64,000 nt of DNA from Aeromonas bivalvium. GTDB taxonomy: Bacteria; Pseudomonadota; Gammaproteobacteria; Enterobacterales; Aeromonadaceae. Below are positions 8,078 through 21,137 of this stretch, piece after piece. The translations under genes and the position numbers were made by a program. Every line of letters starts with the position of its first letter. Position 1 is the first letter of the stretch. The notes under the pieces are model-generated. The model saw only the letters and a list, made by a program, of their open reading frames with translations. It did not search any database and was not told the origin of the DNA. The DNA is taken from assembly GCF_000819765.1 (NCBI RefSeq), contig NZ_CDBT01000026.1, positions 1 through 64,000 on the forward strand, read 5' to 3'.

Positions 8078-9793
8078 TCAGTAGCCACGAATGCTGTCTC
8101 CCAGCGCCTTGAGATCCTCGGCGACTTCACAGCTTGGCACCTTGATTTCAATCAGGGTTACCCCTTTTTCAAGGGCCGCGGCGTAACTCTGTTCAAATTC
8201 GGCCAGGGTGGCGGGCGCCCGATAGCCAAGGCCGAACATGGCGGCGGCCTGGGCAAAGTCCAGGCCGTGGGGCAGGCGGTAGTAGCTCTCCAGCAGCTCC
8301 CCTCTGGGCACGGGCAGCATGCGAAAGATGCTGCCGCCGTCGTTGTTGAGGATGATGACCACCAGGGGGGCCTGCGCCTTGGTGAGCAGGGCCAGGCTGT
8401 TGAGATCGTGCAGGGCGCTCAGATCCCCCAGCAGCAGGGTGGTGGGCTCCTGGCTAGTCTGGGCGAAGCCGTAGGCGGTGGCGATGAGGCCGTCGATGCC
8501 GGAGGCGCCGCGGTTGGTCATCAGCCGGCTGGGGCCCTTGCCGGTTTCGCCGAGCATGTCCATCAGCCGGGCCGGCATGCTGTTGCCGACAAACAGCTGG
8601 CCCTTGACCAACAGGTTCAGGCGATGGCACACCCCGAGCTCGGAGAAGCGATCGCAGGCGGCGCGGATCAGCGGGCTGATGCTCTGCTGGCACTGTGCCA
8701 GCCTGTGCCAGGGCTGCGGCGAGTGTGCCGCCGGATGGGCGGCAGCAAAGGCGGCGGGGTCGCACACCAGGCGCCGGCGCAGCCGGTAATCCGGGTCGAG
8801 TCGGGCCGGCTGGGGATCCACCAGCCAGTAATCCTGCCAGGGGTGCTGCTTGATGAAGTGGCCGAGTCGCTTGGAGATGAGGCGGGCGCCGAACTGCAGC
8901 AGCACCTCGGCCCGGGCCAGCTCGGTCACGAAGCCGCTGTGTTGCAGGGCGAGATCCGTGTGGACGAGGTTGCGATCATCGAAGCGGATCTGGCTTTGAA
9001 GGTCCGCCAGCAGGGGCCAGCCGAGGCGCTCGGCAAGCTGGGCCACCTGCTGCGCCTGGGCGGGATCCTGGATGCGTCCCGCGACGATGACACCGCGTCT
9101 GGCGCGAAACGTCGACCAGTCCGGCTGGGCCGGGCAGGGAGAGGGCGCGCTCTGCCAGGGGCTCCAGGGCTCGCCCGAGTGGAGCCAGTCGCCGAGGGGG
9201 GCAAGGTAGGGGGAGAAGTCCAGGTACGCCTCGCCAGGATAGAGGGGTTCGGGGTACATGCAGTTGAAGTGCACCGGCCCCGGGGTCAGCGCCTGTCTGG
9301 CCAGGGCCTGATCCACCGAGCTCAGCACGAAGGCGGCCGGAATGGCGGGGGTGGGGCTCGGCAGGTTCTGCTGGTGGACCGGGTAGCGGGCGAAGATCCC
9401 CTGCTGGTCTATGGCCTGGTTGGCACCGTTGTCGATGAGCTCCGGGGGGCGATCCGCCGTCAGCAGTATCAGGGGCACCCCGGTGAGCTGGGCTTCGGCC
9501 ACTGCGGGCCAGAGGTTGGCCACCGCCGTGCCCGAGGTGGTGATGAGGGCGACCGGGCGGCCGTTCCCCTTAGCCAGCCCCAGGGCCATGAAGCCCAGGC
9601 CCCGCTCGTCGAAGTGGAGGTGGCGGCGAAAGCCCGGATGGGCGGCGGCGGCCATGGTGAGCGGCGCGGAGCGGGAGCCGGCGGCCAGGGCGATGTCCCG
9701 CACCCCGAGGCGATAGAGCTCTTCCAGCAGGAGAGAGGACCAGACGTGATTGAAGGTGGCGTGATGGCTGGCAAACACTGGGCTGGCAGGCAT
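8078..9793 (-). CDS. menD: SEPHCHC synthase MenD
   Basis: A 571-residue thiamine-diphosphate enzyme that adds a succinic semialdehyde unit, formed from 2-oxoglutarate, to isochorismate. The N-terminal domain begins [13 protein letters not shown] and has GSRSAPLT; the ThDP-binding motif runs from [11 protein letters not shown] to [10 protein letters not shown] in the C-terminal third. The ATG at 9793, preceded by GAGAG, fits the family N-terminus; the open frame upstream overlaps menF and is spurious. It lies 26 bases after menF. The enzyme needs ThDP, made by the thi operon nearby, although this adjacency may mean nothing. Its 3' end has been duplicated twice downstream. Confidence 0.95.
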   Translation of the reverse strand: MPASPVFASHHATFNHVWSSLLLEELYRLGVRDIALAAGSRSAPLTMAAAAHPGFRRHLHFDERGLGFMALGLAKGNGRPVALITTSGTAVANLWPAVAEAQLTGVPLILLTADRPPELIDNGANQAIDQQGIFARYPVHQQNLPSPTPAIPAAFVLSSVDQALARQALTPGPVHFNCMYPEPLYPGEAYLDFSPYLAPLGDWLHSGEPWSPWQSAPSPCPAQPDWSTFRARRGVIVAGRIQDPAQAQQVAQLAERLGWPLLADLQSQIRFDDRNLVHTDLALQHSGFVTELARAEVLLQFGARLISKRLGHFIKQHPWQDYWLVDPQPARLDPDYRLRRRLVCDPAAFAAAHPAAHSPQPWHRLAQCQQSISPLIRAACDRFSELGVCHRLNLLVKGQLFVGNSMPARLMDMLGETGKGPSRLMTNRGASGIDGLIATAYGFAQTSQEPTTLLLGDLSALHDLNSLALLTKAQAPLVVIILNNDGGSIFRMLPVPRGELLESYYRLPHGLDFAQAAAMFGLGYRAPATLAEFEQSYAAALEKGVTLIEIKVPSCEVAEDLKALGDSIRGY

Positions 9794-9819
9794 AGGGGCT
9801 CTCGTTGTGGGGCTTGGTG

Positions 9820-11142
9820 CTATCCCAGCAGGGACAGGACGTTGGCTATCTTGTTGTCGAGTTCGGCCCACTCGGCGGCGGGCTCGGATCCCGCGACTAT
9901 GCCGGCACCGGCGAACAGGGTGACGGCCCCGGGGTCGATGCGGGCGCTGCGGATGGCCACGCTGCACTCCGAGGTCTCCCGGCTCAGCATGCCGCAGGCA
10001 CCGGCGTACCAGCCGCGATCATAGGGCTCCCGTGCGCGGATGAACGCCAGGGCCGACTCCCGCGGAGCCCCGCCCACCGCAGGGGTGGGGTGCAGGGCCG
10101 CCAGCAGCTGCCAGTCGCACACCTCGGGATGGAGCTCGGCTTCGATGTCGCACTTGAGGTGTTGCAGCAGCCGCAGCTTCAGGATCCTGGGTTCGGTCAG
10201 GGTGATGTCGTGGGCCAGGGGGGCGAGCCGGTGCAGTATGTCCGTGTGGACCAGGCGGTTCTCCAGCCGGTTCTTGCTGTCGCTCAGCAGTTCGGCGGCG
10301 AGCCTGGCATCGAGCGCCTCGTCGCCGCTGCGGCGTATGGTCCCCGCCAGCGCCTCGCTGAACAGGTGGCGCCCTTCGCGGCGGTAGAGCCGCTCGGGGG
10401 AGCAGGCGATGAAGCCGTGATCCGGCTCGAACTGGAAGCCGAAGCGAAAGCACTGTTCGGCCCGCTCGGCCCAGCGGGCCAGCAGGCTCCAGGGGTTGAC
10501 GTCGGCTCCCTCGAGCCGGCTCTCCCGGGAGAGCACCACCTTGGGGGTGTGGGTCTGAAAGTCGGGGGCCGTGACCGTCGAGACCAGTTGTTGCCATTCG
10601 GGCTTGTCCGGGTTATCCCGGCGCCGCCACTGCTGAGGGGTGAGGGGAGGCAGGGGCGCCTCAGGCACCAGGGCCGCCAGGGCCTGGTGTCCGGCGGCCA
10701 GTTCGGCCTCCCGATTGTGCTCGTCGAACCAGAGGTTGAGGCAGAGGCTGACACACTCCCCCCGGCGCACCAGCTCGATGCGCGGCAACACGAAGCGACA
10801 GGGGCCAAAGCCCTGCCATTCGCGATTTCCTTGCGGCGGTTGGTCGGGATCGAACGCCAGGCCGCCGAAGTAGCGGGGACTGTCCACCTGGCTGGCCTGG
10901 GTGTTGGCACAGACCCGGGCGATGTGCGCGGGATCCGTCAGCTCGTGGATGCGGCCCAGGGCCACGTATTCGGGCCTCTCTTCCCCCCTGGCATGCCAGT
11001 AGATGCGCGGATACAGGGGCTGGGCGTTGAGCCAGCCGAGGAAGGAGTTCACCTCGCAGGCCACGCGCAGGCGCACGAAGCCCAGGGTCCGGTCATGACG
11101 CAGGGCGTCCAGCTGTTGCTTGATATGGGTCTGAGCCAACAT
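9820..11142 (-). CDS. menF: Isochorismate synthase MenF
   Basis: A 440-residue chorismate-utilising enzyme that converts chorismate to isochorismate, the committed step to menaquinone. The C-terminal chorismate-binding domain contains [35 protein letters not shown] and [11 protein letters not shown] in the usual order. It is the first gene of the minus-strand men operon. The 208 bases between it and divergent menA include the AT-rich stretch at 11214-11234 and probably hold both promoters, but I cannot place them exactly. Entry to this operon favours menaquinone over siderophore synthesis by context. Confidence 0.94.
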   Translation of the reverse strand: MLAQTHIKQQLDALRHDRTLGFVRLRVACEVNSFLGWLNAQPLYPRIYWHARGEERPEYVALGRIHELTDPAHIARVCANTQASQVDSPRYFGGLAFDPDQPPQGNREWQGFGPCRFVLPRIELVRRGECVSLCLNLWFDEHNREAELAAGHQALAALVPEAPLPPLTPQQWRRRDNPDKPEWQQLVSTVTAPDFQTHTPKVVLSRESRLEGADVNPWSLLARWAERAEQCFRFGFQFEPDHGFIACSPERLYRREGRHLFSEALAGTIRRSGDEALDARLAAELLSDSKNRLENRLVHTDILHRLAPLAHDITLTEPRILKLRLLQHLKCDIEAELHPEVCDWQLLAALHPTPAVGGAPRESALAFIRAREPYDRGWYAGACGMLSRETSECSVAIRSARIDPGAVTLFAGAGIVAGSEPAAEWAELDNKIANVLSLLG

Positions 11143-11350
11143 GGATGTCGTATCCGAGCCGTGGGGTGACGGTCTGTGGGGCGGGGGCAGGCCGCGGTTT
11201 ATGCCAAAGGGCGATTATTCCTATATATTATCCGCCCATTCATCCCTGTAAATTGCCCGAGGGAGCCCGGCTCCCAGGCTGGCAAGTATACCCAAATCCG
11301 TTTCGATAACCCTTAACACGATCAATATCTGATTGTTTGGCCATCAAAAT

Positions 11351-12256
11351 ATGACAAATACCTTCTCTGTGTGGTTGCTGGCGGCGCGGTTGCGAACCCT
11401 GCCCCTGGCCTGCTCCTCCATCCTGCTGGGGTCGGGACTGGCCGCCAGCCGTGGCGCCTTCGACGGCGGCATCATGGCCCTCTCTCTGCTGACCGCCATC
11501 CTGTTGCAGATCCTCTCCAACCTGGCCAACGACTATGGGGATGCGGTCTCGGGGGCGGACAACGGCGAGCGGATCGGGCCCCAGCGGGCCGTGGTCTCCG
11601 GCCTCATCACCCGCCATCAGATGTGCGTGGCCATGGGGTTGACCGCCCTGGCGGCCGTGGTGAGCGGCCTGGCTCTGCTGATCAGCGTCTTCGGCGACGC
11701 CTGGCTGCACATCCTCGCCTTCGTGCTGCTCGGTGGCGCCGCCATCGTCGCGGCCATCACCTACACGGTGGGCAAGACCCCTTACGGCTATCGCGGCTTT
11801 GGCGACATCTCGGTGTTTCTCTTCTTCGGCCTGCTGGGGGTGCTCGGCTCCTACTACCTCTTCACCCAGACCCTGGAGTGGGATCTGCTGCTGCCGGCCA
11901 CCGCCTGCGGCCTGCTGGCCACCGCCGTGCTCAACATCAACAATGTGCGGGACATAGAGACGGACGCCGCCAGCGGCAAGATCACCCTGGCGGTGCGCCT
12001 GGGCCGCAGCCGGGCCATCGCCTATCACTGGGCCTTGCTGGGGGCGGCGCTGCTGGCCACCATCGTCTTCCTGCTGCTCCAGCCCCTTGACCTCTGGCCC
12101 TGGATCTTCCTGCCCGCGCTCAAGCCCCTCACCGATGCCGCCCGCACCCTGCGCCTGAGCCAGGATGGCGAGGTGCTGACCGGCGCCCTCAAGAAGACCG
12201 CCATCAGCGCGTTTCTCTACAGCCTGCTGCTCTCCCTCGGTCTGGCCCTCTCCTGA
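11351..12256 (+). CDS. menA: 1,4-Dihydroxy-2-naphthoate prenyltransferase MenA
   Basis: A 301-residue integral membrane UbiA-family prenyltransferase that attaches the polyprenyl tail to DHNA, giving demethylmenaquinone. The first Asp-rich motif is in NLANDYGDAVSGAD and the second in LNINNVRDIETDAASGK; about eight hydrophobic segments follow the E. coli MenA pattern. The ATG at 11351 is used. A TTG at 11333 in the same frame would add six residues, and neither has a strong Shine-Dalgarno sequence. It is divergent from the rest of the pathway and ends at a strong terminator. Confidence 0.93.
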   Translation: MTNTFSVWLLAARLRTLPLACSSILLGSGLAASRGAFDGGIMALSLLTAILLQILSNLANDYGDAVSGADNGERIGPQRAVVSGLITRHQMCVAMGLTALAAVVSGLALLISVFGDAWLHILAFVLLGGAAIVAAITYTVGKTPYGYRGFGDISVFLFFGLLGVLGSYYLFTQTLEWDLLLPATACGLLATAVLNINNVRDIETDAASGKITLAVRLGRSRAIAYHWALLGAALLATIVFLLLQPLDLWPWIFLPALKPLTDAARTLRLSQDGEVLTGALKKTAISAFLYSLLLSLGLALS

Positions 12257-12272
12257 GGCCGGACAGGAACGA

Positions 12273-12306
12273 CACAGAGGCGGCCCCGGGGCCGCCTCTG
12301 TGTTTT
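12273..12306 (+). terminator. Terminator of menA
   Basis: A perfect 15-base inverted repeat (CACAGAGGCGGCCCC and its complement) is followed by TTTT on the plus strand, 17 bases after the menA stop. Confidence 0.88.
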
Positions 12307-12328
12307 GTGGTCATGGGGTCACCGCCCT

Positions 12329-13573
12329 TCAGGGACCTTCGCCCATCCGCAGGCTGGCGCGAAACACGCCTTGCTCCAGCCGGGTCTCTATCTGCCAGCC
12401 GAGCTTGGCACAGATGCGCTCTATGATGGTGAGGCCGCAGCCGTAACCCAGGATCTGATCCGGTGGCGCCGCCGTCGGGTTGCTGATGGTGAGCGCCTGC
12501 CCTTGCAGCACTATCTCGATGTGGCCCTCGGCGTAGCTCAGGGCATTCTTGAGCAGGTTGCCGAGCGCGATGGCGAGCAGGGAGAGGGGGGCCCTGACCT
12601 CGCTCTGCTCGTCCAGCGCGAGGCGGATATCCAGGTTCTCGCGTTGCAGCAGGGGGGAGAGGCGGGCCAGTTCCTGCTGGATCAGGGGGGCGACCCGCTG
12701 GGGCGGCCGCTCCACGGCGTCCTTTCGTCCCAGCAGCAGGAAGGTCTCGGTGAGCAGGGCCATCTCGTCGCTGGCGGCGCGAATGCGGCTGGCGGCCCGG
12801 GCGGCGGGGGCGGGCAGCTCGCTCACCTTGCCGAGCAGGGCGGCCGAGCCCTGGATCACCATGTTGGGGGTGCGCAGCTCATGGCTGGCGAAGCGGCTGA
12901 ATTCCTGTTCCCGGGCGAACACGGCCGCCACCTCCTGCTTGCCCGCCAGCAGCGCCAGCTCTATCTCCCGCAGCTCCTGCCAGGGGGCGTCGGGCACGAA
13001 GTCCCCCTGATCCGGGGTGAGGTGGGCGACCCGCTGGCGCAACTGATCCAGTGGCCGGGTGATGTGGCGCACCAGCCAGATGCCGAAGCCGAGGGCCCCC
13101 AGCAGCAGGGTCAGGCCGATGAGGCGGGTGGCGAGGTGTAGCTGGTCTTCATAAGGGTCCAGGTAGTCGTCGGCATCGTCGTTGAACACCAGATAGATGA
13201 GGCCCTGGCCAGAGGGGTGGGAGCGCACCAGGAAGTGCTTGTCCTCTCGGCCCAGTTGATGTTCGAAGAAGCCAGGGGTCCGGTAGGGTTTGAGCCAGCC
13301 GGGCAGGCGCCCCGCCTCGGTCCAGTAGCTGGAGAACTGACGCGGGCTGGGGGCGGGGGCGGCGTCCCCCAGGCGCAGCCAGTCATCCTGATAGCGGGTC
13401 GCCTCGGCTTCCAGCCAGTGGCGCAGGCTCAGCTCCTCCATCTTGTTCTCGGCCACCACCATCAGCAGGCTGAGCAGCACCAGCAGCAGCAGGCCGGCGC
13501 TGCCGAGGATCAGCACCAGGCGGCGGCGCAGGCTCGGCAGACCGGGGGCAAGGGGCGGTGTCGGGTTCGTCAT
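12329..13573 (-). CDS. Sensor histidine kinase
   Basis: A 414-residue inner-membrane kinase. A first membrane segment is at about residues 17-40 and a second at about 145-165, with a periplasmic sensor region of roughly 100 residues between them. The phospho-acceptor motif is FASHELRTP, the N-box is GNLLKNAL, and the C-terminal glycine box is GYGCGLTIIERI. The region between N-box and glycine box is short and lacks the usual DxGxG, so the ATP lid looks reduced. The start overlaps the response-regulator stop by four bases (ATGA). Divergent small secreted proteins (14328-15318) may be its regulon. The signal is unknown; kinases of this shape occur in Vibrio CarS/VprB-type systems, a comparison I could not check. 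Confidence 0.88.
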   Translation of the reverse strand: MTNPTPPLAPGLPSLRRRLVLILGSAGLLLLVLLSLLMVVAENKMEELSLRHWLEAEATRYQDDWLRLGDAAPAPSPRQFSSYWTEAGRLPGWLKPYRTPGFFEHQLGREDKHFLVRSHPSGQGLIYLVFNDDADDYLDPYEDQLHLATRLIGLTLLLGALGFGIWLVRHITRPLDQLRQRVAHLTPDQGDFVPDAPWQELREIELALLAGKQEVAAVFAREQEFSRFASHELRTPNMVIQGSAALLGKVSELPAPAARAASRIRAASDEMALLTETFLLLGRKDAVERPPQRVAPLIQQELARLSPLLQRENLDIRLALDEQSEVRAPLSLLAIALGNLLKNALSYAEGHIEIVLQGQALTISNPTAAPPDQILGYGCGLTIIERICAKLGWQIETRLEQGVFRASLRMGEGP

Positions 13574-14238
13574 GGGGTGATCAGCCGGTAGCCCTGGCCG
13601 TGGCGCGTCTCCAGCATGGGGTGCTCGAAGGGCTTGTCCAGGGCGTTGCGCAGGGCATAGATGTGGCTGCGCAGGGCGTCCGAGTCCGGCTCCTCGTCCC
13701 CCCAGACGGTGTCGAGCACCTCCTGGCGGCTCACCAGCTGGGGGGCGCGCCTGACCAGCAGGGTGAGGATCTGGAACGGGATCTTGCCGAGCTTGAGCTC
13801 CACCCCGGCGCGGCTGGCGCGGCCTGCGGCGGGATCCACCGTCAGATCGCCAAACGTCAGCGCCCCCATGTCGCTGCGGGGGCCGCGCAGGGCCAGGGCC
13901 TGCAGCCGCACCTCCAGCTCCTCCATGGCGAACGGCTTGATCAGGTAGTCGTCGCCCCCCGCCCGAAAGCCCGCCAGCTTGTCATCCAGGCTGTCGCGGG
14001 CGGTGAGAAACAGCACAGGGGTGGCGATGCCGTCCGCGCGCAGCCGCTCCACCGTGGAGAGACCGTCCAGGCGCGGCATCATGACATCCATGATGATGAC
14101 GTCGAAGCGCTGCTCGGCCAGCAGCTGCAATGCGGCCTGGCCGTGATAGGCGCAGTCCACCCTGTGCCCGGCCAGCTCCAGATAGTCCATGATGGTTTCC
14201 GCCACCTGGGGATTGTCTTCCACCACCAGTATTTTCAT
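13570..14238 (-). CDS. OmpR/PhoB-family response regulator
   Basis: A 222-residue regulator. The receiver domain (1-115) has the acidic pocket VVEDN, the phospho-Asp in DVIIMDVMMP, the switch Thr in LFLTARD and Lys in LIKPF. The winged-helix DNA-binding domain (about 125-222) ends RHGQGYRLITP. It is the first gene of a two-gene operon with the downstream kinase and is divergent from a secreted-protein gene, the intergenic gap of 89 bases probably carrying its binding site. Target genes are not known from sequence. Confidence 0.92.
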   Translation of the reverse strand: MKILVVEDNPQVAETIMDYLELAGHRVDCAYHGQAALQLLAEQRFDVIIMDVMMPRLDGLSTVERLRADGIATPVLFLTARDSLDDKLAGFRAGGDDYLIKPFAMEELEVRLQALALRGPRSDMGALTFGDLTVDPAAGRASRAGVELKLGKIPFQILTLLVRRAPQLVSRQEVLDTVWGDEEPDSDALRSHIYALRNALDKPFEHPMLETRHGQGYRLITP

Positions 14239-14327
14239 GTTTTGATCTCCTGGTTTTGGCCGTTTTTCACGGTCATTTCACGGCGAAGAGGCCATGCTGG
14301 TGGCCAGTGTAACCCCGAGGATCCCCG

Positions 14328-14756
14328 ATGAAGAAGTCTCTGCGTGCCCTCCTGCTGATGATCTTGCTGCCCTTCGGGTGGGCGCAGGGGGCCGAGTTCA
14401 AGCTGACCGGCCGCACCACCTGGCAACTGGGCCAGCTGATGGTCAACGGCATCCCCTTCGTGATCGACGAGCAGACCCGCTTCAAGGAGGGTCTGGACGA
14501 AGACGACCTCGGCGGTACCTGGGTCGATCTGGAAGGGGAGGTGCAGACGACGGCGCAGGGGGAGCGACGGCTGATCCGCGAGGTGGAGCCCCTGGACGAG
14601 GCCGACGAGATGGAGCTGGAGGGGCCTGTCCTTGACGGGCGCGTCTGGGGTTATGGCGCCTCCGATGACAGCCTGGCCCCCTTCGAGGGGCGTTGGCTCG
14701 AGCTGGAGTGCCGCTTCGACGGCAAGCGGCTGAGCCAGTGCCGGGAGGAGGACTGA
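14328..14756 (+). CDS. Small secreted protein, DUF5666-like
   Basis: A 142-residue protein with a signal peptide (residues 1-21, cleavage after AQG-A). The mature part is very acidic and contains the short beta-rich pattern FKLTGR-(x)n-VNGIPFVIDEQTRF-(x)n-VDLEGEVQ, which resembles DUF5666/OB-like repeats: a property element followed by a strand giving a value. No catalytic residues are obvious. It is divergent from the response regulator and is followed 76 bases later by a second small secreted protein, so the pair plausibly forms an operon controlled by the adjacent kinase/regulator. The family call is tentative. Confidence 0.6.
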   Translation: MKKSLRALLLMILLPFGWAQGAEFKLTGRTTWQLGQLMVNGIPFVIDEQTRFKEGLDEDDLGGTWVDLEGEVQTTAQGERRLIREVEPLDEADEMELEGPVLDGRVWGYGASDDSLAPFEGRWLELECRFDGKRLSQCREED

Positions 14757-14832
14757 TCCCTCAGGGCGAGGGGAAAAATGGCCCGTCCAGGCCCATAGTT
14801 ACACTTCATACCGTGACCCTGGACCGCCAGCC

Positions 14833-15318
14833 ATGACCAGAACCGCCTTGCTCCTGCTGCTCTCCTTTCACGCCCTTGCCGACGAGCCCGAGCTCTGGCT
14901 GGTGGCGCTGGAGCACAATGATGGCATCCACCTGCAATTTCAGGGGGCCGAACTGGAACTGGGTAGCGCCACCCTGGTCGGGGCGGCCCAGTTTGACGAT
15001 CTCAGGCCCGGCATGCGCCTCGCCATCCAGAGCCGCAACGGCGTCGCCGAGACGATCCGGGTGCGTGACGAGACGGCAGATCCGGCCCTCTGGACTCATT
15101 GGCGGCGGGGGGAGGATCGACTGCTTGCCCATTCGGGACGGGCCTTGCTGCTACAGGAGCTCGGCGTGCTGGTGTTTGATGCCGGCACCCGCTGGGTGAA
15201 TGGCAGCGCCGCCGATCTGCAACCGGGCCGCAGGCTGGTGCTGAGCCGGGATGAAGAGGGTCGCCTCACCGATATCCTCATTCCCGACCCCGAGGACGCA
15301 CTCGATCCCGAAGAGTGA
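14833..15318 (+). CDS. Small secreted protein of unknown function
   Basis: A 161-residue protein beginning with a short signal peptide (about residues 1-17, ending FHALA). The mature protein is acidic, beta-rich by pattern and has no cysteines; the repeated theme ...FDDLRPGMRLAIQ... and ...ADLQPGRRLVLS... looks like two copies of a beta unit of the DUF5666/OB type, as in the gene before it. I do not recognise a function. It probably shares a transcript with the preceding gene. No terminator is visible between it and the thi promoter. Confidence 0.6.
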   Translation: MTRTALLLLLSFHALADEPELWLVALEHNDGIHLQFQGAELELGSATLVGAAQFDDLRPGMRLAIQSRNGVAETIRVRDETADPALWTHWRRGEDRLLAHSGRALLLQELGVLVFDAGTRWVNGSAADLQPGRRLVLSRDEEGRLTDILIPDPEDALDPEE

Positions 15319-15348
15319 GACCTCAATCCCTTTCCCCTTGTTAATGGC

Positions 15349-15376
15349 TTGTACTTTAAAATTCCCCACTTATACT
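15349..15376 (+). promoter_or_regulatory. Sigma-70 promoter of the thi operon
   Basis: TTGTAC (15349-15354) and TATACT (15371-15376) are 16 bases apart. Transcription would start at about 15383, just where the riboswitch begins. Confidence 0.65.
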
Positions 15377-15384
15377 GGCGCCAT

Positions 15385-15481
15385 CTTGTCGGAGTGCTGA
15401 CCGTCGAACGACGCTAAGCTGAGACCGTTAATTCGGGATCCGTGGAACCTGATCAGGTTAAGACCTGCGAAGGGAAACAAG
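15385..15481 (+). promoter_or_regulatory. TPP riboswitch (THI element)
   Basis: The conserved core CTGAGA (15419-15424), the segment GGAACCTGATCAGGTTA and the closing GCGAAGGGA are present. The P1 stem forms between CTTGT (15385-15389) and ACAAG (15477-15481). Binding of thiamine pyrophosphate should repress the downstream thi genes. The five genes of the pathway follow directly, which confirms the assignment. Confidence 0.95.
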
Positions 15482-19391
<3,910 letters not shown>

Positions 19392-19402
<11 letters not shown>

Positions 19403-20168
19403 TGCCCCGTCTCTGAATGACGAAGAGTATCTGAGATACGGCCGCCAGCTGATGCTGGCGGAAGTGGGCGAAGCAGGGCAGGCGCGGCTGAAAGGCAAAT
19501 CCGTGCTGATCGTGGGCCTCGGCGGCCTCGGCTCGCCGCTGGCGCTCTATCTCGCCGGGGCCGGTGTCGGCACCCTCTGGCTCGCCGATGGCGACACGGT
19601 GGATTCCAGCAACCTGCCGCGCCAGATCCTGTTCGACGGGGAGGGTCTGCGCCGCTCCAAGGCGGAGCTGGCCCGCGAGCGCCTTAGCCAACACAACCCC
19701 CATGTGGAGCTGATTGCCATCAACCAGCGCCTGGATGCCGCCAGCCTGCCGGAGTTTGTGGCACAGGTGGACCTGGTGGTGGATTGCTGCGACAACCTCG
19801 CCAGCCGCCAGGCCATCAACGCCGCCTGCGTGGCCCAGGGCAAGCCCTGGATCTCGGCGGCCGCCGTGGGCTGGCAGGGGCAGCTGATGGTGCGAAGCGC
19901 CCCTGATCACCCCTGTTACGCCTGCCTCTACCCGGCGGATACCGAAGTAAAAGAGAGCTGCCAGAGCAGCGGCGTCACAGGCCCGTTGGTCGGGGTGATG
20001 GGCTCTTTGCAGGCCCTGGAGGCACTGAAACTATTGCTCGGCCTGCCGAGCCCGGTCGCCGGCACATTGCGCCGCTTCGATGCCCTGGCCCATCAGTGGC
20101 AGACCCACACTCTGGCCCCGGATCCCGACTGTGCGGTTTGCGGTCAGCATAAGGAAATCACCCCATGA
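19392..20168 (+). CDS. thiF: ThiS adenylyltransferase ThiF
   Basis: A 258-residue E1-like enzyme that adenylates the C-terminal glycine of ThiS for sulfur loading. The nucleotide-binding loop GLGGLGSP is at 42-49; CYAC (175-178) and CAVC (247-250) are the zinc ligands; C190 in ESCQSSGV is positioned like the acyl-disulfide cysteine of E. coli ThiF. It overlaps the thiDE end by 11 bases and thiS by 4, so these genes are translationally coupled. Confidence 0.95.
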
Positions 20169-20368
20169 CTCAGATTCGACTCAATGATAAAGCCCAGCCG
20201 CTGGCGGCCGGGCAGAGCGTGGCCGACCTGCTGGCCGCGCAAGGGGTCCATCCCCAGGGGGTGGCGGTGGCTCTCAACGGCGCCGTGCTGCCCCGCAGCC
20301 GCTGGCCCGAGACCCGTCTCAATGACGGGGACGAGCTCCACCTTTTCACCGCCATCGCCGGAGGCTGA
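20165..20368 (+). CDS. thiS: Sulfur carrier protein ThiS
   Basis: A 67-residue ubiquitin-fold protein ending in the required Gly-Gly (TAIAGG). It is adenylated by ThiF, carries the thiocarboxylate, and donates sulfur to the thiazole made by ThiG. It overlaps thiF (ATGA) and thiG starts two bases after its stop. Confidence 0.95.
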   Translation: MTQIRLNDKAQPLAAGQSVADLLAAQGVHPQGVAVALNGAVLPRSRWPETRLNDGDELHLFTAIAGG

Positions 20369-20369
20369 G

Positions 20370-21137
20370 ATGCTGACCATAGCGAACCATACCTTCTCCT
20401 CGCGCCTGTTCACCGGCACAGGCAAGTTTGCCCGCCCGGATCTCATGGCCGCCGCCATAGCGGCGAGCGGCTCCCAACTGGTGACCATGGCCATCAAGCG
20501 CCTCGAGCCTGGCAAGGCCCACGACGATATTCTCACGCCCCTTCGGCAACTGGGGGTCAAGCTGCTGCCCAACACCTCGGGGGCCAAGACCGCCGCCGAG
20601 GCGGTGTTTGCCGCCCATCTGGCCCGGGAGGCGCTGGGGACGAACTGGCTCAAGCTCGAGATCCACCCCGATCCCAAATACCTGCTGCCCGACCCCATAG
20701 AGACGCTGAAAGCGGCCGAGCAGCTGGTGAAAGAGGGCTTCGTGGTGCTGCCCTACTGCGGCGCCGACCCCGTGCTGTGCAAGCGACTCGAAGAGGTGGG
20801 CTGCGCCGCCGTGATGCCGCTCGGCGCCCCCATCGGTTCCAATCAGGGGCTGGTGACCCGGGAGTTCCTCGCCATCATCATCGAGCAGGCTAAGGTGCCC
20901 GTGGTGGTGGACGCGGGCATAGGTGCGCCTAGCCACGCGGCGGCGGCCTTCGAGCTCGGCGCCGATGCCGTGCTGGTCAACACGGCCATCGCGGTGAGCG
21001 GCGATCCCGTGGCCATGGGCCGCGCCTTCGCGCTGGCCTGCGAGGCCGGGCGCAGCGCCTATGAGGCGGGCCTGGGGGCGCGCGGGGTGCAGGCGCAAGC
21101 TTCCAGTCCGCTGACCGATTTTCTGGGGGCGTTATGA
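20370..21137 (+). CDS. thiG: Thiazole synthase ThiG
   Basis: A 255-residue TIM-barrel enzyme that assembles the thiazole ring from DXP, dehydroglycine and ThiS thiocarboxylate. Visible are [10 protein letters not shown] near the N-terminus, MAIKR and [14 protein letters not shown], with the phosphate-binding segments [11 protein letters not shown] and [11 protein letters not shown]. The ATG at 20370 gives the family length; the longer open frame upstream overlaps thiS. It overlaps thiH by four bases. Confidence 0.95.
   Translation: MLTIANHTFSSRLFTGTGKFARPDLMAAAIAASGSQLVTMAIKRLEPGKAHDDILTPLRQLGVKLLPNTSGAKTAAEAVFAAHLAREALGTNWLKLEIHPDPKYLLPDPIETLKAAEQLVKEGFVVLPYCGADPVLCKRLEEVGCAAVMPLGAPIGSNQGLVTREFLAIIIEQAKVPVVVDAGIGAPSHAAAAFELGADAVLVNTAIAVSGDPVAMGRAFALACEAGRSAYEAGLGARGVQAQASSPLTDFLGAL

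Noticed and set aside
7961..10024. Long plus-strand open frame of 687 codons over menD
   Set aside because: Shadow of menD; its N-terminal repetition simply reflects the 97-bp tandem repeats.
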